This document shows positions 17,444 to 25,240 of a stretch of 64,000 nt of DNA, piece by piece. The translations under genes and the position numbers were made by a program. Within the stretch, counting starts at the first letter, position 1, and every line of letters begins with the position of its first letter. Where the stretch lies: contig NZ_NWBQ01000048.1 in the NCBI RefSeq assembly GCF_002837135.1, positions 1 to 64,000 of the forward strand, given 5' to 3'. Origin of the DNA: Macromonas bipunctata (lineage in GTDB: Bacteria; Pseudomonadota; Gammaproteobacteria; Burkholderiales; Burkholderiaceae_C). The notes beneath the pieces were generated by a model. That model was given only the letters and a program-made list of their open reading frames with translations, searched no databases and was not told the origin of the DNA.

Positions 17444-18721
17444 ATGGCATTCAACATTCTGGAACATGTGGCGCTGGCCTATCAGCCGGTGTGGGGCAGC
17501 AACCGCCAGCTGGTGGGGGTGCGCTTGCAGGTGCGGGCGCTCAACCCGGAGTCGGTGGACGCTGCGCACCTGCTGCACTGGCTCGAGACCGAGTGGTTCG
17601 ACGAGTCGCCGCGCCTGCTGGTGTCGTTTGCCGACACCGAGCTGCTGCAGCAGGCGCTGGGCCTGACGCCGCAGCCCTCCATCTGGCTGGAGCTGCCCGC
17701 CTGGCAGGACGACCTGCCCGCCGATTGGGCCCGCACCGTGGCGCTGGCGCTGGGCCACGGCCACGTGCTGGTGCAAAACGCCACGCTGGCGCAAGCCAAG
17801 CTGGGCCTGAGCCGGGGCCGTGGGCCCGAACGCTACGTGCTGCAACTGCAGGCCGACCAGATCGAACAGGCGCTGCAGGCGGCGCAGCAGTCGCAGGCCA
17901 TGGCCGCTGGCCAGCTGCCGCGCGCCGACGCCAGCGGCATGGGCCAGCACCGCCCGGGCCTGGTGCGCAGCCCGGTGCTGGCCAACCAGCTGTACGAACA
18001 CGTGGGCACGCGCGCGCTGGCCGCGCACTGCCTGGACGAACAGCGCGCCTGGGGCATGTGCGGCTGGCCCATGCTCGACACGCTGGAGCCCTACCGCCTG
18101 CACGGCGTGCCGGTGGACCGCCTGACGCTGGTGCGCGTGCAGCAGGCCCTGCTGCACGAGCGCCCGATGGACGTGGTGGAAAACCTGATCCTGCAAGACC
18201 CGGTGCTGACCTACCGCGTGCTGCAGCTGGTCAACTCGTCGGTGTTTGGTGCCAGCCGCGAGGTCAACACCATCCGCCAGGCGCTGATGCTGCTGGGCCA
18301 GAAAATCCTGCGCGACTGGCTGCTGGAGCTCATGCCTGGCGCCTCGTCCGACCGCGACCTGGTGCCGGTGCGCCAGACCATGGTGCTGCGCGCGCAGCTC
18401 ATGACCTACCTGATGGACGCGGGCGCGCAGGCCGAGCTGGGCACCGAGATCTACGTCACGGGGCTGTTCTCGCAGCTGCACCTGCTGCTGCACGAGCCGC
18501 CGCTCAAGATGCTGCAGCGCCTGCCCATTCCCGAGCGCATGGTGGACGCCTTGCTGCGCCACAGCGGGCCGTACTTTCCGTACCTGGATCTGGCGCGGCG
18601 GCTGGAACAGTTCCAGACCCCTGAGCGCGTGCTGGGCGCGTGCGAGGAATACCAGTTCCCGCTCGACACCGTCAACCGTGCCCTGCTGCGCATGCTGGCG
18701 CGCTGGCGCAACCAGCTCTGA
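17444..18721 (+). CDS. HDOD domain signalling protein
   Basis: The 425-residue protein resembles the YuxH type: a degenerate EAL-like N-terminal part (AYQPVWGSNRQLVGVRLQVRAL) and an HDOD domain from about 215 (DRLTLVRVQQALL, ENLILQDPVLTYRVLQLVNSS, then NTIRQALMLLGQKILRDW). HDOD proteins act in signalling and often touch motility or cyclic-di-GMP control; the N-part lacks the Glu-X-Leu catalytic signature, so phosphodiesterase activity is not expected. It follows flgL by 25 bases and precedes a terminator, so it is probably the last gene of the flagellar transcript. Its exact role is unknown. Confidence 0.82.
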   Translation: MAFNILEHVALAYQPVWGSNRQLVGVRLQVRALNPESVDAAHLLHWLETEWFDESPRLLVSFADTELLQQALGLTPQPSIWLELPAWQDDLPADWARTVALALGHGHVLVQNATLAQAKLGLSRGRGPERYVLQLQADQIEQALQAAQQSQAMAAGQLPRADASGMGQHRPGLVRSPVLANQLYEHVGTRALAAHCLDEQRAWGMCGWPMLDTLEPYRLHGVPVDRLTLVRVQQALLHERPMDVVENLILQDPVLTYRVLQLVNSSVFGASREVNTIRQALMLLGQKILRDWLLELMPGASSDRDLVPVRQTMVLRAQLMTYLMDAGAQAELGTEIYVTGLFSQLHLLLHEPPLKMLQRLPIPERMVDALLRHSGPYFPYLDLARRLEQFQTPERVLGACEEYQFPLDTVNRALLRMLARWRNQL

Positions 18722-18734
18722 TGCCGCACGGCAC

Positions 18735-18763
18735 AGCCCGCCCGGCCACGTCCGGGCTTTTTT
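18735..18763 (+). terminator. Intrinsic terminator of the flg run
   Basis: AGCCCG and CGGGCT pair around a 12-base interior (18735-18740 with 18753-18758), followed directly by six T residues. It lies 14 bases after the HDOD stop codon and separates the flagellar transcript from the next promoter. Confidence 0.8.
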
Positions 18764-18784
18764 GCGCCCGGGTTATGGTTTCCT

Positions 18785-18798
18785 ATAAGTAAACTTAT
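18785..18798. promoter_or_regulatory. Palindromic operator candidate
   Basis: ATAAGT, AA, ACTTAT is a perfect 6-bp inverted repeat that touches the first base of the predicted -35 element of the VOC/queC promoter. Its position fits a repressor site of the MarR or HxlR size class. No regulator gene lies next to it in this window. Confidence 0.5.
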
Positions 18799-18826
18799 TT
18801 ACCTAAAAGAAACTTTGCGGTATAGT
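18798..18826 (+). promoter_or_regulatory. Sigma-70 promoter of the VOC-queC pair
   Basis: TTTACC (18798-18803), a 17-base spacer and TATAGT (18821-18826) match the -35/-10 pattern at 4 and 5 of 6 positions. It lies about 50 bases before the VOC start codon, just after a terminator. Confidence 0.65.
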
Positions 18827-18875
18827 CGAACCCGTTGTGTTGTTGCACCCGTTGAGTTGTTAAGGAGACCCCACC

Positions 18876-19415
18876 ATGAGCCTGATCCAGAAAATCCACC
18901 ACGTTGCCTACCGTTGCAAGGATGCCAAAGAGACCGTTGAGTGGTACGTCAAGCACTTGGACATGGGCTTTGTGCTGGCGATTGCCGAAGACCTGGTGCC
19001 TTCGACCAAAGCGCCCGACCCGTACATGCATGTGTTTCTGGACGCAGGCGACGGCAACGTGTTGGCCTTCTTTGAACTGCCCAATTCCCCCGAGATGGGC
19101 CGCGACGAAAACACCCCGGCCTGGGTGCAGCACATCGCGTTCAAGGTCGAAAGCGTGGACAAGCTCGAAGAAGTCAAGGCCCGCCTGCAGGCCGCTGGCA
19201 TTGACGTGGTGGGCCCCACCAACCACACCATCTTCAAGAGCATCTACTTCTTCGACCCCAACGGCCACCGCCTGGAGCTGGCCGCCGACGTGGGCACGCC
19301 CGAGATGTACCGCAAGCTCGACGAGGTAAAGTGGGACATGCTCAACGAATGGGCGCAGACCAAGCGCGCCCCCAAGCACGCCGCCTGGATGCACGAAACC
19401 GAGTTCAAAGCTTGA
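18876..19415 (+). CDS. VOC-superfamily metalloprotein (glyoxalase/dioxygenase fold)
   Basis: The 179-residue protein has two beta-alpha-beta-beta-beta repeats of the vicinal-oxygen-chelate fold. Likely metal ligands are His8 or His9 (KIHHVAY), His86 (VQHIAFKV) and Glu134 (GHRLELA), with FFDPNGHRLEL typical of the family's second half. The substrate cannot be read from sequence; glyoxalase, dioxygenase and other activities all occur in this fold. AAGGAG precedes the ATG. It has a dedicated promoter and operator candidate and is followed after 15 bases by queC, so the two are probably co-transcribed. Confidence 0.82.
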   Translation: MSLIQKIHHVAYRCKDAKETVEWYVKHLDMGFVLAIAEDLVPSTKAPDPYMHVFLDAGDGNVLAFFELPNSPEMGRDENTPAWVQHIAFKVESVDKLEEVKARLQAAGIDVVGPTNHTIFKSIYFFDPNGHRLELAADVGTPEMYRKLDEVKWDMLNEWAQTKRAPKHAAWMHETEFKA

Positions 19416-19430
19416 GCTAACATCCGGGGC

Positions 19431-20168
19431 ATGCACACCTCTGCCCTGGTTTTGTTCTCTGGTGGACAAGATTCCACCACTTGTCTGGCCTATGCGTTGC
19501 AACGCTACACCCGCGTTGAGACCATAGGCTTTGCTTATGGCCAACGCCATGCCGTCGAAATGGACGTGCGCCCCACTGTGCTGGCCGAGTTGCGCCGTGC
19601 CTTTCCGGCGTGGGCCGACCGTCTGGGCGAAGACCACGTGCTGGACGCGGGCGTGCTGGGCCAGATCAGCGACACCGCGCTGACGCGCGGTACTGAAATC
19701 GCGATGCAAGCCAACGGCTTGCCCAACACCTTTGTGCCGGGGCGCAACCTGTTGTTTTTGACGCTGGCGGCGGCGCTGGCTTATCGGCGTGGTTTGCAAG
19801 TTATCGTCACGGGGGTGTGCGAGACCGACTTTTCCGGTTACCCCGACTGCCGCGACGACACCATGAAAGCGTTGCAGGTCGCGTTGTCGTTGGGCATGGA
19901 CACGCGCCTGCTGATCGAAACCCCGCTGATGTGGCTGGACAAGGCACAAACCTGGGCACTGGCGCACCAGCTGGGTGAGCAAAGCGGTGTGGCCGGTGGT
20001 GGGCGTGCCCTCATCCAACTGTTGTTGGAAGACACCCACACCTGCTATTTGGGTGACCGCAGCTTGCGCCACCCGTGGGGCTATGGGTGCGGCACCTGCC
20101 CCGCGTGCGAGTTGCGCGCCAGCGGCTGGCAGCGTTACACCGCGTCTGCCACTGCATCCACCGCCTGA
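19431..20168 (+). CDS. queC: 7-cyano-7-deazaguanine synthase QueC
   Basis: QueC converts 7-carboxy-7-deazaguanine to preQ0 with ATP and ammonia, a step in queuosine tRNA modification. The 245-residue protein has the PP-loop [11 protein letters not shown] near the start, the [11 protein letters not shown] block, [11 protein letters not shown] and [17 protein letters not shown], and C-terminal zinc cysteines in [13 protein letters not shown]. Its 3' end overlaps the convergent 5'-nucleotidase gene by 34 bases. No other queuosine gene is in the window. Confidence 0.95.
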   Translation: MHTSALVLFSGGQDSTTCLAYALQRYTRVETIGFAYGQRHAVEMDVRPTVLAELRRAFPAWADRLGEDHVLDAGVLGQISDTALTRGTEIAMQANGLPNTFVPGRNLLFLTLAAALAYRRGLQVIVTGVCETDFSGYPDCRDDTMKALQVALSLGMDTRLLIETPLMWLDKAQTWALAHQLGEQSGVAGGGRALIQLLLEDTHTCYLGDRSLRHPWGYGCGTCPACELRASGWQRYTASATASTA

Positions 20169-21067
20169 ACCGCCACGTTGCTGATGCCGCTGGCCACGTG
20201 GCCAGCGGGCACGTGCCGGGCGGCGTGCTCAATGTGGCCGGTCTGGTCGTCAAAGAAGAAATCCGGTTCAAACTCGCGCAAAAATTCGCCTTTGGGCAGG
20301 CCGCCGAGGAAGAAAGCTTCGTCGATGTCGATGTGCCAGTCCATCAGGGTGCGGATGGCGCGCTCGTGCGCCGGGGCGCTGCGGGCCGTGACCAGCGCAG
20401 TGCGGATGCGCATGGTGTCGGTGCCCAGCCGTTGCAGTTGTTGCAACGCTTGCAGCAGCGGCTTGAACGGCCCGGCGGGCAGGGGTTGGCTGGCTTTTTG
20501 CGCTTCGTGCGACTGGAAAGCGTTCAGGCCTTCGGCCTGGAAGATGCGTTCCGCCTCGTCGGAAAACAGCACCGCATCGCCATCGAAGGCAATGCGCACC
20601 TCGTGCGGGTGCGCGTCGGACGCGTGTACCGACTGCGGGTACACCCGCGCCGCTGGCACGCCGGCTTGCAGCGCGGCATGCACATCGTCCAAGTGGGTGG
20701 ACAAGAACAGGTTGGCTTGCAAGGGCCGCAGGTAGCGCCACGGTGGTGCCCCGCGCGTGAACACACCGCGCTGAATGCTCAGGCCATAGTGTTGCGCCGA
20801 GCGGAACACGCGCAAGCCCGACACCGGGTCGTTGCGCGACAAGATCACCACCTCGACCCGGGGCGCGTCGGGCTGGTTGAAGCTCAGCAGTTTGCGCACC
20901 AGCGAGAACGCCACCCCGTGGTTGGCAGGTTGAGTCAGCCGGTCGAGTTGCAGCTGCATGTAGGCGGTGCTGTCGCTTTGTTCAAAGATGCGGTTCTCGG
21001 CCTCAAAGTCGAACAACGCGCGCGAGGAAATGGCCACAACAAGTTGGCCTTCAAGGCTGGCGGGCAT
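20135..21067 (-). CDS. 5'-nucleotidase (cN-I-like family)
   Basis: The 310-residue protein resembles the bacterial members of the cytosolic 5'-nucleotidase I family, which hydrolyse nucleoside monophosphates. Visible features are the N-terminal [20 protein letters not shown], the HAD-type [19 protein letters not shown] (DGDAV as nucleophile loop), [15 protein letters not shown] (motif II) and [23 protein letters not shown] (motif III region, written in parts). The start at 21067 gives MPASLEGQL; nine upstream codons remain open. Its 3' end runs 34 bases into queC on the other strand. Confidence 0.85.
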   Translation of the reverse strand: MPASLEGQLVVAISSRALFDFEAENRIFEQSDSTAYMQLQLDRLTQPANHGVAFSLVRKLLSFNQPDAPRVEVVILSRNDPVSGLRVFRSAQHYGLSIQRGVFTRGAPPWRYLRPLQANLFLSTHLDDVHAALQAGVPAARVYPQSVHASDAHPHEVRIAFDGDAVLFSDEAERIFQAEGLNAFQSHEAQKASQPLPAGPFKPLLQALQQLQRLGTDTMRIRTALVTARSAPAHERAIRTLMDWHIDIDEAFFLGGLPKGEFLREFEPDFFFDDQTGHIEHAARHVPAGHVASGISNVAVQAVDAVADAV

Positions 21068-21102
21068 GGGGGCGGGGCTCCGGTGGCGGCACAATGTGGC
21101 GT

Positions 21103-21972
21103 ATGTGGATCGACACCCATTGTCACCTGGACGCGCCCGAGCTGCACACCGGCGGCCTGCACCCGCTGGCGCTGCGGGCCCAGGCGCGCGCCGCGGGCGT
21201 GGCGCTGTGCGTGTACCCGGCGGTGCAGTGCCGCAACTGGGACGCGGTGCGCACGCTGGCGCACCAGACCGGCGATGCCTACGCGCTGGGCATCCACCCG
21301 CTGTACGTGCCCCAGGCCAGCGACGACGACTTGCTCCAGCTGGACGCCGCCTTGCAGCGCCACCAGCACGACCCGCGCCTGGTGGCGGTGGGGGAAATCG
21401 GGCTGGACTTCTTTGTGCCCGCTTTGTGCGAACCCGCGATGCGGGAACGCCAGTTGCACTTTTACCGTGCCCAACTGCGCTTGGCCCAGCGTTACGGGTT
21501 GCCGGTAATTCTGCATGTGCGCCGCAGCGCCGATGCGTTGCTGAAGCCTTTGCGCGAGCTGGCGGGGCAGGGCAGGCCGGTGTTGTGTGGCATTGCCCAC
21601 GCCTTCAACGGCAGCGTGCAGCAGGCGCAGGCCTGTGTGGCGCTGGGCTTCAAGCTGGGTTTTGGCGGCGCGGTCACGTTCGATACCGCACGCCGTTTGC
21701 GCCAGTTGGCCACGGAGTTGCCCCTGGACGCGCTGGTGCTGGAAACTGATGCCCCCGACATTCCGCCGCAGTGGCTGTACGTGGACGCCGCTGCCCGCGC
21801 CGCTGGCCAGCCGCAAGGCGTCAACACTCCGGCGGAGCTGCCGCGCATCGGCGCCGTGGTGGCGGGCTTGCGTGGCATCCCCCCGGCGGCGCTGGCGGCG
21901 GCCACCACCGCCAACGCGCGCGCCGCCTTGCCCCGTCTGGCCGCACTGCAGCCCGCTGGCGCCAGCACCTGA
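21103..21972 (+). CDS. TatD-family metal-dependent hydrolase
   Basis: TatD proteins are TIM-barrel amidohydrolase-like nucleases (3'-5' DNase and RNase activity is known for E. coli TatD). The 289-residue protein has the metal motif IDTHCHLD, GEIGLDFF, LHVRRSADALL and ETDAPDIPPQW. The start at 21103 (MWIDTHC) fits the family; an in-frame ATG at 21094 would add three residues. It diverges from the 5'-nucleotidase gene with 35 bases between starts. Confidence 0.9.
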   Translation: MWIDTHCHLDAPELHTGGLHPLALRAQARAAGVALCVYPAVQCRNWDAVRTLAHQTGDAYALGIHPLYVPQASDDDLLQLDAALQRHQHDPRLVAVGEIGLDFFVPALCEPAMRERQLHFYRAQLRLAQRYGLPVILHVRRSADALLKPLRELAGQGRPVLCGIAHAFNGSVQQAQACVALGFKLGFGGAVTFDTARRLRQLATELPLDALVLETDAPDIPPQWLYVDAAARAAGQPQGVNTPAELPRIGAVVAGLRGIPPAALAAATTANARAALPRLAALQPAGAST

Positions 21973-22046
21973 GCTGCCGCGCATCCGCGCCGCCATGCCC
22001 TACGATTGCCGTCTTTCTTTTTCATCCGCATACTCAACGAGAACCC

Positions 22047-22859
22047 ATGGCCCACCACGACGCCCGTTACCACCCCGACCAGCGCACCCCGCCGCCGCGC
22101 GCCGCCCAGACCCAGGACAACCTGCCCCCGGTGTCGATCTCGGAACACGGCGACCAGCGTTACCTGCACCTGGGCACCGAATGGATCCAGGGCGGCATGT
22201 GCATCGATGCCCCGTTCGACATCGAGCTGGAGTACGTGCAGCGCATGATGGCGTGGCTGCTGTTCGTCGAGCCCGACACCGTGGCGCAGCGCCACGCCAT
22301 GCAGCTGGGCCTGGGCGCGGCGGCGCTGACCAAGTTCCACTTCAAGAAACTGAAGATGGACACCACCGCCATCGAGATCAACCCGCAGGTGGTGCTGGCG
22401 TGCCGCCAGTGGTTCAAGCTGCCGCCCGACAGCGCCAAGCTGCGCGTGCTGCTGGGCGATGCCGCCGAAGTGGTGCGCCACGCGCCGTTCTACGGCACCA
22501 TCGACGCGCTGCAGGTGGACTTGTACGACCACGAAGCCGCCGCCCCGGTGCTCGACAGCCCCGACTTCTACGCCGACTGCCGCCACCTGCTGACCGACGA
22601 AGGCGCCCTGACCGTGAACCTGTTTGGCCGCGACGCCAGCTACGAGCGTTCGCTGGAAAGCATCTGCGCCGCTTTTGGCGCCGACGCGGTGTGGACGTTC
22701 AAGCCCACGCGCGAGGGCAACGCCATTGTGCTGGCGCTGCGCACGCCACAGCACCCCGAGCGCATGGAGCTGCTGGCCCGCGCCGAGCGCATCCAGGAAC
22801 GCTGGGGTTTGCCAGCGGTCAAGTGGCTCAAGGTGTTCACCTCGGCAGCGGCCCGCTGA
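22047..22859 (+). CDS. Spermidine-synthase-like protein
   Basis: The 270-residue protein has the aminopropyltransferase/methyltransferase Rossmann core: MQLGLGAAALTKFHF (cofactor loop), TTAIEINPQVVLACRQWF, LGDAAEVV, and DALQVDLYDHEAAAPVL. It lacks the full N-terminal beta domain of SpeE and no speD is nearby, so polyamine synthesis is not assured. Related short proteins are common beside unrelated genes and are usually labelled spermidine synthase-like. It has only a weak ribosome site (ACGAGA). Confidence 0.75.
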   Translation: MAHHDARYHPDQRTPPPRAAQTQDNLPPVSISEHGDQRYLHLGTEWIQGGMCIDAPFDIELEYVQRMMAWLLFVEPDTVAQRHAMQLGLGAAALTKFHFKKLKMDTTAIEINPQVVLACRQWFKLPPDSAKLRVLLGDAAEVVRHAPFYGTIDALQVDLYDHEAAAPVLDSPDFYADCRHLLTDEGALTVNLFGRDASYERSLESICAAFGADAVWTFKPTREGNAIVLALRTPQHPERMELLARAERIQERWGLPAVKWLKVFTSAAAR

Positions 22860-22883
22860 AGCGCCCAGCGGCGCGCTGGCGCG

Positions 22884-23822
22884 TCAGGCCTTGCGCGCCG
22901 ACACCGCAATCCCGGCCACCAGCAGCGCAAAGGCCACGCCGTGGTACAGCTGCGGCAGCTCACCCAGCACGGCGGTGGACAGGATGGCGGCAAACAGTGG
23001 CGTCATGTTGGCAAAAAAGCTGGCCAGCGTCGGCCCCACGCGCTGCACCCCCGCGCCCCAGAAGCGGTACGCCAGCACCGCCGGCCCGATGGCCACAAAC
23101 ACCAGCACCCCCAGCAGTGGCCAGCCCCAGGCCACCAGCGGTGCCGCACCGGGCGCGCGCGGCGCTTGCAGCAGCCACAGCCATTCGCCCGCCATCAGCA
23201 CGCCCGACACCAGCAGCCCGAACACCATCTGCGCCAGCAGGAAGGCGGCCCAGTCCTGCCGGATGGCGGGGCACGGGTCGGGCCGGGTCAGCAGCCAGCT
23301 GTAGCAGGCCCACGCCAGCGCGGCCAGCAGCATCCACGCATCCCCGGCCACCAGATCGAGCTGCAACAGCCTGAGCGGCTGGCCTTGCGTCAGCACCACC
23401 ACCACGCCCAGCAGCGACAGCGCCGCCCCCAGCCAGGCCTGGCGCGTCATGGCCACGCCATAGCCGATGCGCCCCACCAGCAGCATCCACACCGGCATGC
23501 TGGCCGCCACCAGCGTCACGTTGACGGGGCTGGAGGTTTGCAGCGCCAGGTACAGCAGCGAGTTGTAGGTGGTGATGGCCAGCGCGCCCAGCACCGCATA
23601 GCGCCGCCAGTGCTGCCACACGGGGCTGCCCGGACGCAGCACCCAGCCCGCCAGCGGCAGCAGCACCAGCAGGGCCAGCGCCCAGCGCAGAAAGTTGAAG
23701 GTGAACGGCGGGATCCAGCCTGCCGCCACGCGGCCGATGACGGCATTGCCCGCCCACAGCAGGGGCGGAATCAGCATCATCAGTGCGGTGGCGGGGGTCA
23801 GGCGGTAGGCGGGAGCAGACAT
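22884..23822 (-). CDS. EamA/DMT-family transporter
   Basis: The 312-residue protein is very hydrophobic with about ten membrane segments in two EamA repeats (first near LLWAGNAVIGRVAAGWIPP; second from about 150, GDAWMLLAALAWACYSWLL). Conserved features include FNFLRW after the first helix and AILSTAVLGELPQLYHGVAFALL near the end. Drug/metabolite transporters of this type export amino acids, metabolites or drugs; the substrate is not predictable. The start at 23822 gives MSAPAYRLTPA. Confidence 0.85.
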   Translation of the reverse strand: MSAPAYRLTPATALMMLIPPLLWAGNAVIGRVAAGWIPPFTFNFLRWALALLVLLPLAGWVLRPGSPVWQHWRRYAVLGALAITTYNSLLYLALQTSSPVNVTLVAASMPVWMLLVGRIGYGVAMTRQAWLGAALSLLGVVVVLTQGQPLRLLQLDLVAGDAWMLLAALAWACYSWLLTRPDPCPAIRQDWAAFLLAQMVFGLLVSGVLMAGEWLWLLQAPRAPGAAPLVAWGWPLLGVLVFVAIGPAVLAYRFWGAGVQRVGPTLASFFANMTPLFAAILSTAVLGELPQLYHGVAFALLVAGIAVSARKA

Positions 23823-23875
23823 GGCGCCACTGTAGCAGCCAGCGCCTGGGGCCGCTGTGCTGGGGCGTTGCCGCA

Positions 23876-24643
23876 TCAGTCCGGCTGCGGCATCACTGGC
23901 ACCAGCAGGCCACCAGAGGGGCTGATGAAGTGAAACGGCAGCACCTGGCCCTGTGGCATGGCTGCCATCTCCAGCGCCACCGGTACCTGGGACACGGGCG
24001 CAGGTTCCGTCGGCACCGCAATCGGCATTGCAGGCGGTTCCGCCGCAGGTGCGGGCATTTCTGGGGCAGATACGGCAGGCGTCTCCGCTGGCACGGGTGC
24101 GGGCGGCGCTTCAGCTGGCAATGCGGCTGGAGTGGCACCACCGCAGGGGCGCAGCACGGCGGGCTTGTCCAGTAGGCGCTCGCACCAGTAGCTCAGGCCC
24201 TGGCTGTAGCCCACGCCGCGCACGGTTTGCTGGCCGGTAAAGCCATGCGGCACGCCGGGCTGGCTGGTGCTGGCTTCCCACGCCTTGTAATGCGCCTTGT
24301 GGGTGGGTTGCAGGCGGTTTTTCCGGTCGCGCGTCAGCACCTCAATGTCCACCCCGGCCTTGCGCGCGGGCTGTGCCAGGTTGGTGACCTTGAACACGAA
24401 CGACGCCCCTTCCAGCACCGGCGCCACCTCGTCGGGGCACATGGCGGGCGGCACCGTGAACGAGCGCGTGGCGCCCGCGTACGTCAAGTGGCAGCGCACC
24501 GACTGCGCCGAGGCCACTGGAGCCAGCGCCGCCCCGCCCACCAGCAGCGCCGCCAGCGCCACGCCGTGCCAGCGCCCCGGGCGGGCAGGGGGCTGGTGGG
24601 GGTGTTGCGGTGCGGTCACGGTTCGGCGGGGGGTGGCGGGCAT
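23876..24643 (-). CDS. Exported protein with Ala/Pro-rich tail, function unknown
   Basis: I do not recognise a family. The 255-residue protein has a long basic/proline N-region, a hydrophobic signal stretch (VALAALLVGGAALAPVASA) with likely cleavage near residue 46, and a compact domain of about 120 residues with four Cys (SVRCHLTY, PAMCPDE, YWCERL, LRPCGG) that could form two disulfides. A low-complexity Ala/Pro/Glu region follows (about 170-225), then a hydrophobic end. The domain has a patch VFKVTNLAQPARKAGVDI. It lies 51 bases after lspA on the same strand and may share its transcript. Confidence 0.65.
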   Translation of the reverse strand: MPATPRRTVTAPQHPHQPPARPGRWHGVALAALLVGGAALAPVASAQSVRCHLTYAGATRSFTVPPAMCPDEVAPVLEGASFVFKVTNLAQPARKAGVDIEVLTRDRKNRLQPTHKAHYKAWEASTSQPGVPHGFTGQQTVRGVGYSQGLSYWCERLLDKPAVLRPCGGATPAALPAEAPPAPVPAETPAVSAPEMPAPAAEPPAMPIAVPTEPAPVSQVPVALEMAAMPQGQVLPFHFISPSGGLLVPVMPQPD

Positions 24644-24694
24644 GGTCGGGAATCCTGGTGGGGGTGGGCCGTGTGGGGCAGCGGTTCAGCGCCT

Positions 24695-25237
24695 TCAGCT
24701 GGCGCTGCGGCGCACGCGCAGCACTTCGTCCAATATTAACCCGATGGCCCCGACGCTGATGCCCACATCGGCCACGTTGAACGCCGGAAAATGCCCTTGC
24801 ACAAACAGCGGAGCCAGCCAATCGGCGTGAAAATCCAGCATGTCCACCACGTAGCCGTGCAGCAGCCGGTCGATCACATTGCCCAGCGCCCCGCCCAGCA
24901 GGCACGCCAGCGAGAACGAGAACAGCCTTTGCTGGTGGTGCGAGCGCAGCATCCACACAATGAACACCGCCGTGGCCAGCCCGATGCCGGTGAAGAACCA
25001 GCGCTGCCAGCCCCCCGCCTGCGCCAGGAACGAGAACGCCGCCCCCGTGTTGTGTACCCGCACGATGTTGAAGAACGACGTGACGGTGGTGCTTTCGCTC
25101 AGGTGGTACTCGCCCAGAATCAGCATCTTGCTGAGCTGGTCGAACATCAGCACGGTGGCGGCCAGCCCCAGCCACAGCCCCAGGCCGGGCGTCCAGCGGG
25201 CTGGGGGGGCGGTCTTGTTGGTGGCGGCGCCGGGCAT
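24695..25237 (-). CDS. lspA: Prolipoprotein signal peptidase LspA
   Basis: LspA is the inner-membrane aspartyl protease that removes signal peptides from lipoproteins. The 180-residue protein has four predicted membrane helices, the early DQLSK block, [11 protein letters not shown], and the catalytic Asp pair in GNVIDRL and [11 protein letters not shown]. Its ATG lies 3 bases after the ileS stop. ileS followed by lspA is a widespread bacterial arrangement. Confidence 0.96.
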   Translation of the reverse strand: MPGAATNKTAPPARWTPGLGLWLGLAATVLMFDQLSKMLILGEYHLSESTTVTSFFNIVRVHNTGAAFSFLAQAGGWQRWFFTGIGLATAVFIVWMLRSHHQQRLFSFSLACLLGGALGNVIDRLLHGYVVDMLDFHADWLAPLFVQGHFPAFNVADVGISVGAIGLILDEVLRVRRSAS

Positions 25238-25240
25238 CGC

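Noticed and set aside
19416-19430. preQ1 riboswitch before queC
   Set aside because: Only 15 bases separate the VOC gene from queC, too short for an aptamer, and no preQ1-type fold is visible upstream of the VOC gene.
22047-22859. Calling the gene speE outright
   Set aside because: The N-terminal domain is reduced and there is no speD or polyamine context, so only a family-level label is given.
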